NCBI GenBank assembly: GCA_003024985.2
Contig: PXIH01S0056693.1
Strand: one strand, 5' to 3'
Length of the DNA: 10,628 nt
Source: Euperipatoides rowelli
Taxonomy: Eukaryota; Onychophora; Udeonychophora; Euonychophora; Peripatopsidae
Under the pieces are notes generated by a model. The model saw only the letters and a program-made list of their open reading frames with translations, had not been told where the DNA came from and made no database searches. Shown here in pieces: positions 1-8,472 of the stretch. A program made the translations under genes and the position numbers. Each line of letters begins with the position of its first letter. The first letter of the stretch is position 1.

Positions 1-41
1 TTTAAAATAATTTTTTTTATTTGTTTATTGAGTGCTAAGAT

Positions 42-275
42 CAGGGCTGTGTTAAAGTACTTGGAATTCACAATTAATTAAAGAAAGAATTACAATGTAA
101 GCTAAATTTAAACATCTTTTGATTTCTCATAAAGAGATTGGTAATTTATGATGCAACAATTACATTTTCATTCTGTTTACTTTTTTTTTTTTTCAAATTT
201 CATTTCATTTTGTGCCCCCTAGATTAAGGGCCCTGGTGCAACATGTTCAGTGCACCTTTCAATAGCACAGCCCTG
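42..275. mobile_element. Candidate non-autonomous hAT-like MITE
   Basis: The segment is bounded by a perfect 10-bp terminal inverted repeat, CAGGGCTGTG at 42-51 and CACAGCCCTG at 266-275. The match extends imperfectly inwards (12 of the first 13 bases agree). It is 234 bp long and has no coding frame. Established knowledge: hAT transposons typically begin CAGNG and make 8-bp target duplications. The 8-bp flanks here are GCTAAGAT on the left and CAGAAGAT on the right, which share only their last five bases, so the duplication is decayed or accidental. Mobilisation would need a hAT transposase from elsewhere. The alternative is a chance inverted repeat, but the CAGGG start makes a hAT derivative the better reading. 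Confidence 0.55.
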
Positions 276-364
276 CAGAAGATATGTCACTGAAGATAAT
301 TTAATATAATTATTGTAACATTATTATGCTTCATTCCAATAAAAAAATCTATATTTTTTTAAAG

Positions 365-574
365 TTGTCCTATGTGATGATCTGGTAATTGAAAATGGAT
401 TTGTAGTATTGATACATAGTAATGATGTCGTAAGTGATGGTGTGCTATATCAAAACACAACAATTGGAAGTAGTTACCTAATCGGCTGTAATCTAAGATA
501 TTACCTTGATTCAGCAAATGAAATAGTTATCTGTCTGGATTCTGGAGAATGGGATCATGTACCAAGATGTCTGG
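365..574 (+). CDS. Exon encoding one sushi/CCP domain
   Basis: This single exon encodes one complete sushi (complement control protein) module, a small disulphide-bonded domain of extracellular adhesion and complement-type proteins. Four cysteines stand at codons 373, 487, 532 and 568. The order is C..ENG, then IGCNLRYY, then IVICLDSGEW (Trp at 550) and finally VPRC, which is the family pattern of C1-C3 and C2-C4 pairing. The exon opens after a T-rich acceptor ending AAAG at 364 and closes at a strong GTAAGG donor at 575. Both introns fall after the first base of a codon, the 1-1 symmetry typical of sushi exons. The frame is open throughout. Position 409 is an internal Met, not a start. No signal peptide, membrane segment or second domain is visible, so the parent protein cannot be named; its other exons lie outside or are unrecognised. 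Confidence 0.8.
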
Positions 575-1542
575 GTAAGGATAATTACATTCAACAATTA
601 CTTTATTTAATCATAAAAGGTTAAACCAAAAATGATTTGAACCATAAAACTAGAATAGAAAGCAAATACCAGTTAAACATAAAAAATTTAAAACAATAGA
701 CATTTGAAAATATAGTGGGAATTTAGGCTTTTGAGTATAATACGGTAATATTATGATGATTGCTCCCTCTAGTGAACAATGTTGTAATACAACTATTTTT
801 AGTGCAACATTTCATTAAATCATATATGATGAAATGAGGTTCAGAATAGTTGTAATTGTTGTCAATTCGAAGAATGAAAGCATTTATCATCCCCTGGGTT
901 AAATGCATTAATACATGCCTTTTTGTCTGTGATAAATTTAGGGTGATTAATGAATGACTAGCCTTTTCAATACATAACATTTATTAATACATAACTAGCT
1001 TAAAGCCAGTCAAAAATGATGGGAATTATTTCCCCCCCCCACTCCACCCGTTTTCCCCCTATTCCTGTATGTTTAAAAGTCCATCAAAAATAATGGATCT
1101 TAAAAGCCCATCAAAAATGATTCTAAAACTAATGACCTAATTTCACTTTAACAGTTTTAATTGCATTATGCAAATTCTAAAAGTGAACAGCGCCAAAGAT
1201 AGCTGGGTGTGTGACAGAAACCGACATGACCAAAATGACCAAACTTGCCTTTTATTATATTGGATTCTAAAATAAGATAGATGATAATATCCACTCTGAT
1301 CCTTTATGGGTAAAATCATCTATTTCACTTACAATTGAAGTATACATAATTTGTTTTTCTTCATCTAGAGCTGTACCTTTTGTTAATAAAACATTTTTAT
1401 TTTTTAAAAGAAAAGTACAACTCTTCTCCCTCTAAATGTAGGTTTACCTTGAGAACATCATGTTGATTTAGTGTTAAACAAATTCTGCTCTCAAGCAACG
1501 TTTAGTTTTTTTCTAAAAATATTTTTATATCTTTGATTTTAG
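575..1542. other. Probable intron or intergenic DNA, no gene seen
   Basis: Nothing here reads as a convincing exon. The sequence is AT-rich, with a poly-C run at 1032-1040, small palindromes such as ATCATATATGAT near 818-829, and three related short motifs at 1000-1121. The longest open frame (minus strand, 723-980) has no recognisable motif and is probably chance. If the sushi gene continues rightwards, this is its intron. Confidence 0.5.
1000..1121 (+). repeat. Three diverged copies of a ~23-bp motif
   Basis: A motif close to TTAAAAGYCCATCAAAAATRATGG occurs at about 1000-1022, 1073-1096 and 1100-1121. The last two are almost adjacent. The first is separated from them by a C-rich stretch. 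It could be a decayed short tandem array or part of a dispersed repeat. No function is implied. Confidence 0.45.
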
Positions 1543-1710
1543 GTAGGGGAGGGAAACGTCAAGTTTGGACACAGTATCAAAATGTGTCTCTACTTGGTGG
1601 GGTTCATCATCATCAGAATTATCCTTTACAGGGCCAATATCATTATCAAAGTCAGAATAATCATCAGTAGCAAATCATCAGTAGTAAATATTGCCAGTGG
1701 TGGGGGTGCA
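1543..1710 (+). other. Exon-like segment upstream of repeat copy 1 (doubtful)
   Basis: A T-rich acceptor ending TTTTAG (1542) is followed by 168 bases open in phase 0, and a GTAACT donor begins at 1711. The next segment starts after TTTACAG at 1875, also in phase 0, so the two could be spliced. Against this, the encoded peptide is a poor protein: it is very rich in Ile, because the DNA is a run of TCA/ATC-type repeats, and it matches no family I know. The minus strand of the same stretch is also open (1525-1674) and gives an acidic, Asp-rich 49-residue frame. At most one reading is real. Confidence 0.25.
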
Positions 1711-1874
1711 GTAACTAGGATTTATTTACTTTCCTCTTTCAAATTGCAAAACTGGTTGTCATGATTACATAGCTTTAATTTAGTGTTTTATGTAGTATTT
1801 AAGTAGCTTTTACAGTATAAGTTGTGATGAATTAATATAAATATTAATTCTGGATCTTTTCTGTTTCTTTACAG

Positions 1875-2021
1875 GCTGACTGGTTGAAGTTCCACCATGA
1901 TGAAGGGGAAAGGCCTATAGGGGGGGGGGGAGATTGGGTCCTACCTGAGAAGAAAGATGGTAGTAAAAGAAAGAAGATACAAGAAAATTACCAAAACATT
2001 AAAATAAATACAATAAAATAG
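1875..2021 (+). pseudogene. Terminal-exon-like frame in repeat copy 1
   Basis: After the acceptor at 1874 a frame stays open for 48 codons to a TAG at 2019-2021. It starts ADWLKFHHDEGERP, runs through a Gly stretch encoded by an 11-base G run (1920-1930), and ends in a Lys-rich tail. AATAAA signals lie at 2003-2008 and 2012-2017, as expected of a gene 3' end. The other copy has one extra base early on, so its phase-0 reading differs and stops after eight codons. The two copies therefore do not agree on a protein. I recognise no family. A non-coding 3' UTR remnant or a broken copy is as likely as a real last exon. Confidence 0.3.
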
Positions 2022-2079
2022 AATATATTGTCAAGAAAAGATAGAACTCAAGGAAAAAATCCAAAGGATTTGTTCTGTA

Positions 2080-2103
2080 ATTTACTGAATTAATTCAGTA
2101 AAT
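2080..2103. repeat. Perfect 24-bp palindrome at repeat end
   Basis: The sequence centred on GAATTAATTC is a perfect inverted repeat of 12 + 12 bases with no loop. It lies at the right edge of repeat copy 1, about 60 bp beyond the poly(A) signals. The second copy (10593-10616) has the same palindrome with a single C-to-G change. It may be a cruciform-prone end of the repeat unit or of the transcript 3' end. Confidence 0.8.
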
Positions 2104-2761
2104 GACATAACTCTATCCCTGGGGAAACTAAAAAATGAAAAAATTTAATTATAATTATTTGAGGAGGTTTGTAATGATGGTTATAAGTTTCCCAGATCCT
2201 TGATTAGCAATTGATTCTGACACATAAAGGAATGTGAATACATAAAAGTGGTAAATGATTTTAATCAATTAACACATAAATAAATATGAATATATAAAAC
2301 AAATGAAAAATGATTTGAATCAACTTTGTGATTGTAGCAGACTCTCAGAAGAAATTTGAGTCTCATCATTGTTAGCAATTTGTATAAAAATTTTTTTTTT
2401 TGGAAAATTAACTTCTTAGCTTAACTTCTTAACTGAAAATTTATAAATTACTTTCAGAACATATTGGTTTCTTATATGTGACCTTTAGGTAAATAATTCA
2501 ACGATAATTATAAAAGAACCAACCATATTTAAAAAAATTAGTAAGAAATTCCTTTATATTCCCTGTACTTGACCCCCAAAAAATGGGTCAATTTCATTAG
2601 TCAATGCCTAACTTTCCTATCTGTAACTCTTAATAAAAGTTACGACTCTAAAGTGTTGAGTCTGAATTTTTTTTAACATATGAAAAAAACATAACATTTA
2701 GTTTTCAACTGTGTTAATAAAAAACCTAGAAAAAACATATCCAAAACTTGAAGACTTCTAT

Positions 2762-2819
2762 AATTGAAAAGCTATCTTTTCAATTTGAAATTCCACATTT
2801 TCTGAATGTGGAGTTTCAA
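2762..2819. repeat. Two adjacent hairpins
   Basis: The first has perfect 10-bp arms (AATTGAAAAG at 2762-2771, CTTTTCAATT at 2776-2785) around a 4-base loop. The second has 15-bp arms (2785-2799 and 2805-2819), with one T-G wobble, around a 5-base loop. They share a base at 2785. The role is unknown; they may be the remains of a small inverted-repeat element. Confidence 0.7.
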
Positions 2820-2884
2820 TGCTCCCTTCCTATTAATGCAGCTTTTTTTTAAATTGTTTTTATAGAATCCTTGTGCTATTTTAT

Positions 2885-3001
2885 TTATTTTGTTGAATTA
2901 GCGGGCCAAGGATTAGGTTCGGATGGGGATGAGTCTCCCTTCTTCTTGATTCGAGGCTGATGTGCTGGTAGCTTTTTGTTTTTATTCCTCACATTTGTAT
3001 A
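2885..3001 (-). other. GC-richer island with a coding-like minus-strand frame
   Basis: A 38-codon frame ends at a TAA (2887-2885). It is Lys/Pro/Ser-rich, with RIKKKGDSSPSEPNPWP in its second half. It sits in a local GC-rich patch unlike its surroundings. The opposite strand is also open: after a possible acceptor (TTAG, 2901) it reads GQGLGSDGDESPFFLIRG and stops at 2960. One of these may be an exon fragment, or both may be chance in GC-richer DNA. No family is recognised. The minus-strand purine tract 2947-2934 inside it could be the gypsy polypurine tract. Confidence 0.25.
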
Positions 3002-3278
3002 TTAAATTTTATTTAATCATTGGATTTGACTTTTCTTTGATTTAATTTATTCATGATTCCTTTATTCATTCATATATAATTTGTTTATTTATGATTTATT
3101 TATTATTTTAAACGTGAGTGTATTTGTCATTAACAGTTTGTAAATGTTAAAGATATAAATGTACCTCTGTATAACTAGGCTACAGCTGTACAAGTGTCAA
3201 AAATTATGAATGGCCATTGAGATTTTAGAAATTACAATTTTTTTGATTTGTGACTTACCTAGGTAAAATTTAGTCTTA

Positions 3279-4611
3279 TTATTTTAAGTTTCTTTTTCTT
3301 AAAAAGTACCCATGTTTGATTTCTGGGTCATCACTTTCGATGGACAAGTTATCGGACGTTTTATTTTTGTTTACTTCGCTCAGAGCAGCCAAAAATTTTT
3401 GTTTAGCAGATTCAAATTCAGCTATGCCGTCCAGCGGCGCTGCGATCGAATCTTGATCTTGTAAGACCGAAGATATGCTGCGTATTCCCTTTGTTTTTCT
3501 ACTTCTTCTTTTTCCTCTTCTTCACTTAGTTCTTCATTTGGGATGGGTGCTGTGTCTTTATTTTGAGCTTCCATGTCTTCGTTTGTGCCATGACTAGGCT
3601 TTGGTGCATCAACCTTGTCTATTAAGACTTTCCGATGTACGTAAGCTATAAGCTTATCGATATGCACCTGTTTTATTTTATTCGGGTGCTTGATGTCCTG
3701 GATATGATAATAATTGGCCATCCCTTCATTTTAATTACTGAGTATGGTCCAGTAAACCTAGGATTTAGTTTTCTGTTATGCCCTGAGTAAGTGGGTATAT
3801 CAAGAGCCAAAACTAAAGTTCTGATGTTAAACTCACGCAAGTGACGCCCTGTATCTTTATTTCTGGCATAAGAAATGGACGCGTTTTGCAAGTTGACAAA
3901 AACCTCCGCTTTCGCTGCCTCCAACTTTTCCAAAATGGCGTCTACCAAAAAGCATCAAACTGGTAAAAAACATTAAATATATAGAAAGGGACCTGTTTAG
4001 TGCTACTTTGTACTGTATTATTGATAACTTGCATAAGGTAGGGGAGCATGGTGTCCTAAGCGGTAAAATTTTTATTACAATGCAAGATTAAGTTAAGTAT
4101 CTTTCGTGTTTATCTTTTCACTTTTCCCATTGGAGCGGGGCCAAAAACTTTGGGTTGTGATCCTATCCCTAATCTCTTGTATAAGGTTGTCATTATATGT
4201 CCTACTAACTGTGGCCCACGATTTGACAGAATACATTTGGAGCCACCGTAATGTGTGTGTATAGTTTTCATATAGTCTGCGGCGATTATATGGGCTTCCT
4301 GACTAGGGAGAGGGCTAGTGAAGGTCATTCGGGAGAAATGGACTGTACGTGATTATATATTTATTTCTCCGTTGAGTTGTTGAGAAGGGACCTAATATGT
4401 CAATACTAACCTTTGACATGCAGGAGGAAGGAGGTTCAACAGCTTGTATAGGAGCTTTTAGATGTCCTCTGTTCCTACGCTGGCATTTTTCACAGCTGTT
4501 GATATATTCCCTATTATTTGTAAACATAGTTTGCCAAGTGAAATTTATTTTGATTCTGTATGCAGTTTTTGTAAATGAAAAATGCCCTCAGATTAGGCTA
4601 TCGTGATATGC
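3279..4611 (-). pseudogene. Gypsy integrase, broken
   Basis: Integrase inserts element cDNA into the host genome. The zinc finger is visible: His at 4605-4603, His at 4584-4582, then CEKC (Cys codons 4494 and 4485), with a TGA between the two His. In the core, the first Asp is in VSIDILGPF (4401-4399). The second position, in ILSNRGPQLVG, is AAT (Asn) at 4223-4221 instead of Asp. The Glu is in SNGKSE (4119-4117), in another frame, close to the D-x35-E spacing expected. A GPY/F tail follows (LNPRFTGPYSVI), then PNKIKQVHIDKL, an acidic Glu-rich stretch, and a basic C-terminus ending YFLRKRNLK at stop 3281-3279. At least five frameshifts separate these parts, including one near 3430. With Asn in the catalytic triad and the frames broken, the product is inactive. 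Confidence 0.88.
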
Positions 4612-4801
4612 AAACATAATATCAGTAAGAGGGATGCTGGGACTAATGTTCTGTAGGCTGTAAAATTTGATTTCCTAGCTGTATTAATTTTTGTATTAAT
4701 TCATTTTCGTCCAGTATGAAGCTTTCATCATTTAATTTACCTTCTTTTATTTTTTTAGTGATTTCTTGGCAATAACTGTCTTTTTTTTTGCTCAGCCTGC
4801 A

Positions 4802-5292
4802 TTAGCTCGATTGTGATTGGTCTCCTACCAATTCTAATACGCAGGCAGTTGTAGTTTCATCTTCTTCGTGGCTTCGCGAGAGCATATCGGCAAAACTATT
4901 GAATTTACCTGGGATGTATTCATACTGTATATTATGTTGTAAATTCATCATCCATGTAGCCACTCTAGAATTTGTATCTTTGAATTCTACTGTATAAGTT
5001 AATGGCTTATGGTCTGTTAATAGGATTATTTTGTTACCATAAGTCATATGTTTAAATTGGTCTATTGCAAATACTATGGCTAGTGTCTCTCGCTCAATCA
5101 CAGTTTCTTTTAGCTTCCTTTAGCATACAACTTGCATAAGCAATGGGCTGTAATTCTCCCTTCTTGTTTTCCTGCTCCAATACTGCTCCTAGGGAGGTAA
5201 GGGATGCATCAGTTTTGATTATGAAGTGTTTATTATAGTTTGGGAAGGCGAGTAAGGTGCTGTAATTAGCCTTTGTTTCAACGTTTGGAAGG
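4802..5292 (-). pseudogene. Gypsy RNase H domain, broken
   Basis: RNase H removes the RNA strand of the RNA:DNA hybrid during reverse transcription and follows RT in the pol polyprotein. The four acidic landmarks can be found: the Asp of KTDAS (5210-5208), the Glu in the ERETLAIVFAIDQF segment near 5095, the Asp of LLTDHKPLTY (5014-5012) and a terminal Asp in ADMLSR (near 4888). The first two lie in different frames: the TDAS segment runs into a TGA just before the MIERETLA frame, which is open at 5101-4802. Between 4801 and 4612 a linker towards integrase continues in at least two frames (EGKLNDESFILDENEL can be read). Order and motifs make the identity secure; it is not functional as it stands. 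Confidence 0.87.
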
Positions 5293-6111
5293 CTACCTCA
5301 GCTTTGTCATTCCATGTGATCGCAGTATTCTTTTTTTTAGCAAGTCATACAGGGGGGCGGCTATCTCAGCAAAATTAGTGATAAATTTTCTGTAAAAATT
5401 TAAACTTCCAAGAAAACTTCTCACACCTTTCACAGTGGTGGGGCGCTCTAGTTTTTTTATCGCATCTGCGCTCTTTTCTACCGGCCTACATCCATTTTTA
5501 TCAACCATATGCCCTAAGTATTTTATAGATTCTCTAAATAAATGGCATTTTGATAGTTTGACTGCTAAATTGACTTTTTCTAAAGCTGCAAGCACTTCTT
5601 CCAACATTTCTAGGTGTTCTTCGATATTGGTGAATGTATCATAATATCATCTAAGTAAACAAAGATGTGGCCTTTTAATATTACGTGATGTAGGCATTCT
5701 ATCATTATTTTCTGAAAAATGGCTGATGATAATATGCATCCTTGACAAAGGCGGGTAAATGTATATTTAGCGAACGGTACTGAACAGGTGAAATTTTTCT
5801 GGGCTTCTGTTAATTTAACATTGAAATACCCATTATTTAAATCTAGGCTGCTGAAGATGCGGGTGCCACCTAGGTTCTCGAAGATATCTGCATTGCGAAT
5901 GATCGGATACTGTTTGTTTACTATCTGTTTATTTATTTTTCATAGGTCTAAACAAATCCTAACTTCTTTTGAGTCTTGGGAAGAACTAAAACAGGGGAAT
6001 TGTATGGACTAAGTACTTTCTTTATGATGTTAGCTTTTTTAATTTGTCTAATTGATGTCTCAACAGTTCATATAGGTTATGAGGGATACGGTACTGTCGT
6101 TGGTAAATTGG
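5293..6111 (-). pseudogene. Gypsy reverse transcriptase, broken
   Basis: This is the reverse transcriptase of pol, which copies element RNA into DNA. From the right it opens with PIYQRQYRIPHNL (from about 6111), then SPYNSPVLVLPK. After a frameshift comes KEVRICLDL, followed at once by a TGA (5942-5940) where an Arg is usual, so a CGA-to-TGA change is likely. Next are SSLDLNNGYF with the first catalytic Asp (5843-5841), FTRLCQGC where FTRLPFGL-like sequence is normal, and VYLDD (5657-5646) holding the catalytic Asp pair. Another frameshift leads to YLGHMVDKNG, SFLGSLNFYRKFI and APLYDLLKK, the thumb/connection region. Catalytic residues survive but the frame is broken at least three times and the FG-type motif is altered. 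Confidence 0.92.
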
Positions 6112-6399
6112 TACGTTTGTTTTGAATTTTGGTTCATAGGGTGGTACATTAGCTCCTGTCATGTAAGTTAGGTCCTCGATCAGTATGTTTTTATGTTTGT
6201 CTATTATGTTTTCTAGTTTATGCCTGTGTTTATCACTCAAACCTAATTCCTTCATTTTAAATAGTCCATACAGCTTGCTTGGTTCGTCGCCATCTTGTTT
6301 GTTTTCCATCATAGTGGTTCCGCACCAGAATTTCTGTCTGGCCAGTGATTGGCTAGCTTGACCATCATGTGACTTGTCTTTGCTGGCCTGAAGCTTGAT

Positions 6400-6799
6400 T
6401 GTACGTTGCTCGCAATTTATTACTGCATCGTACTTACACACCAGTCGAATCCAAAAATCATCTGGAATCCCTCTGCTGCAGCTTCACTATGCATAATGGT
6501 TGTAACATGTCTATATGCGCGACCTTTATGTTTATTAGTGTTTTGAGCCCATGTATCGTTTTTTCTGACACTGGTGATTTGATGGAGACTGCCATTGTTT
6601 TAGTGCAATTTCCGGCTCCAGTATCTAGGAGAGCGTGTATTTTCTTCCCAAATATGTCAACTATTATAATGGGGTTTTCTTTGTATAATTGTGAAAATGT
6701 TAACGTGAAATTTGCTTTCTGTTGTTTCATTTTATGTTTTTGTTTACTGTCCGCCATGTTGTTCTTGATGCAACCCTTTGCAAATGCACCCTTCACCAT
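6400..6799 (-). pseudogene. Gypsy aspartic protease, broken
   Basis: This retroviral-type aspartic protease would cleave the Gag-Pol polyprotein and acts as a dimer. The active-site motif is IHALLDTGAGN with its Asp at 6625-6623, preceded by ENPIIIVDIFGKK, as usual for the family. The open frame 6799-6458 covers the active-site half. The C-terminal half, which usually contains a hydrophobic glycine motif before KYDAVIN, is spread over other frames. KYDAVINCEQRTIKL is in the next frame (from 6441), which then runs on through a spacer into RT. The start of the open frame at 6799 is just an internal Met of the former polyprotein. It lies between the gag knuckle and RT, as expected. Confidence 0.85.
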
Positions 6800-7231
6800 T
6801 TTGTTTTGACTACCATTTTGTTCTGCCGAGTCGTATGTGGCGTAGGATTTACAGTGATATTATTCACATGTTTTGTTGGATTAATTTCTCTGCACTTTTC
6901 GACTGGATTTTTGTGCTTTAGTATTTCCCAAAGGTTAACCAAAATGTACTCGGGTGGATGTTTAGCTACCTGAGGTAAATTGTTTACATTATTTGATAAG
7001 CGTAGCTTCACATTATCGGCACGTTTCATGGGTTTTTTGTTAGGTTTATTGTTTTTGTTTTTATTAGCAGTATTTCATTTCTGCTAACTCTTAGTTAGCG
7101 AGTTGTTAATAATTGGTCCGATTTGTCCATCGAGAGTTTTTTGGGCCCCTACATTCATGGATCCAATGAGTGTAGGGTGCTCTAGTTTAATGGTCGAGTA
7201 TTATTACTGTTACCGGTCCCGAGCTTACGAC
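6800..7231 (-). pseudogene. Gag-pol junction region, broken
   Basis: This stretch links the gag zinc knuckle to the protease. Segments that read as protein lie in different frames: EHPTLIGSMNVGAQKTLDG followed by IGPIINNSL (about 7180-7085), then an Asn/Lys-rich spacer, then an open frame 7029-6793 with RADNVKLRLSNN and PPEYILVNLWEIL. No second zinc knuckle or other motif is visible. Frameshifts occur at both ends. Its assignment rests on position and continuity, not on a recognised domain. Confidence 0.6.
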
Positions 7232-8127
7232 TCATGCCTTTTTGTAACAGTCTTTCTCTAAGTGACCATTATATTTGCAATAATTACAAAATAACGTTTT
7301 CCTACTTCTTTCTCTATCTTGTATTTCTTTATTTTGTTTAGTTAACTCTAGTACTGCTAATTTTAGTTCTTGCAACTGATCTTTTGTGTTAGATCGGCGA
7401 TAGGGCTTATGGTTACAGCGTTTACTAGCTTACTCTTTTCTTCCAGTAACTTAAATTTTAACTCTATATCCTCAATGTATTCTACACTTTCCCTTAATGA
7501 AATATTGCCCTCTCTGATCAGTTCTACCACTAGATTGGATAGTAATCCCGCCCTATAACGTTCACATAGCATTTTGTTATACTCTACCAGTGAGTTACCT
7601 GGATGGGGGCGTAAGGGTTCCCTAATGCGAAGAGCCTGCACCTATAGCCTACTGCGCTTTCATCTAAACCCTTCTTACATGCATTAAATAATTTTCGAGT
7701 CTGACTCTTATCTAGTTGTAGCGAAAAAAAATTTCTGAGTCTTGTAGTCTTTCTTCCAAAGTTATAAAATTTTGGCTTGGGCTATTATCATACGCTAACT
7801 TCTGATTTGGGCATGCACAGTCGCGCTTGACAACGTTAGCGGAGTAGACTCCATAGCGCACTCGGATTAGGAAATCATAACATTTAAAAAGTTTAAAACC
7901 TCCTGTAATTTATTTATTTTGACATCCTGTCCTGCTAATTCATCCCTTAATGATTGAATCACCCTATCTTTTTTTTCAATCTCTACTTGAAAATCCATTC
8001 CATGTGCATTGTGCAGGTTTGTCTATCCTTTCAGCCACTTTATCGGGATCTCAAGAGATTCAAGGAGACCTACTAGCCAATCTGGAGACTTGAATTGGAC
8101 TTCTGTACCATCTTTGGAAGACATCAT
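7232..8127 (-). pseudogene. Gypsy gag with CCHC zinc knuckle, broken
   Basis: Gag forms the virus-like particle and packages element RNA. The likely start is an ATG pair at 8127-8122 (MMSSKDGTEVQFKSPDWL), but that frame stops at 8025-8023. A coiled-coil-like segment follows in another frame (MDFQVEIEKKDRVIQSL, 7998-7867). Further right-to-left, pieces such as SQTRKLFNACKKGLDE and the open frame 7641-7363, with EYNKMLCERYRAGLLSNLV, resemble the helical capsid region of gypsy Gags. The C-terminus has a perfect C-x2-C-x4-H-x4-C knuckle, CNYCKYNGHLEKDC (7288-7247), in a basic context, and a stop at 7234-7232. At least five frame changes are needed to read through, so it cannot be made intact. Confidence 0.85.
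7247..7288 (-). other. CCHC nucleic-acid-binding knuckle of gag
   Basis: CNYCKYNGHLEKDC matches the retroviral-type zinc knuckle exactly in spacing (C-x2-C-x4-H-x4-C). It is flanked by basic residues (RERSRK before, YKKA after). In this family it binds element RNA for packaging. It is one of the best preserved pieces of the fossil gag. Confidence 0.92.
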
Positions 8128-8472
8128 TAAATATTGAATTTCAGAAAAATAAAATACAAAAAATTCTATTCTATCTCTATGAAATATTTAACAAAGTTGC
8201 AAAAATATATTTTTATAAAGTTTCAAAAATGAGAATGTTTGTGTGTGTGCTAAGCATCCATACTGAAATGAAATTCGTTTCTGCGGACCTACATTAAAAG
8301 AACATAAACATGGCGTCTATAAAATTTTAATGTAATGTAGAATAAAATTTTAAATATTTACGTGGACAACACTTCAGAATATTTCTCTGAAGAATTTATA
8401 TGATAAAATCTGACTTATTAAAGTTTAAAAAAATTAATTTGAACCAGAAGATAACGTAATATAGGTTAACTA
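8128..8472 (-). other. Retroelement leader between primer site and gag
   Basis: About 345 bases of AT-rich DNA lie between the primer site and the first gag ATG, with no open frame of note. They include a small hairpin (CTTCAGA 8372-8378 with TCTGAAG 8386-8392, 7-base loop) and a short GT run near 8239-8249. This is where a gypsy element would carry its 5' untranslated leader and packaging signals. Confidence 0.5.

Larger units (their letters stand above)
1712..2106 (+). repeat. Direct repeat copy 1: intron plus terminal-exon module
   Basis: This roughly 395-bp block is repeated in the same orientation at 10222-10620. It starts TAACTAGGATTT and ends just after a palindrome. Its left 163 bases look like an intron end: T-rich, finishing TTTCTTTACAG at 1874. 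That part differs from the other copy at about five positions. The right part, from 1875, is exon-like and differs by roughly a tenth, including several indels. Similarity stops sharply at both edges. It could be a duplicated gene 3' end or two copies of a dispersed repeat family. Confidence 0.8.
2107..3278. other. Left flank of the retroelement, mostly non-coding
   Basis: This is very AT-rich DNA without a recognised gene. It contains short inverted repeats (TTGACCC at 2569-2575 with GGGTCAA at 2585-2591), two adjacent hairpins (2762-2819) and a small GC-richer island (about 2901-2972). The 3' LTR of the minus-strand gypsy element should be here, but no stretch was seen that matches the block right of its primer site. 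Purine tracts on the minus strand at 2934-2947 and 2822-2831 are the only polypurine-tract candidates. Confidence 0.45.

Noticed and set aside
723-980. 85-codon minus-strand open frame
   Set aside because: No domain, no splice or promoter context, and composition like the AT-rich background; probably chance.
1000-1121. CRISPR-like array from the three short motifs
   Set aside because: Only three imperfect copies, uneven spacing, and an evidently eukaryotic context.
6399-6973. Long + strand open frames opposite the protease and gag-pol junction
   Set aside because: They are antisense shadows of the retroelement coding strand, Phe/Cys/Leu-rich without motifs.
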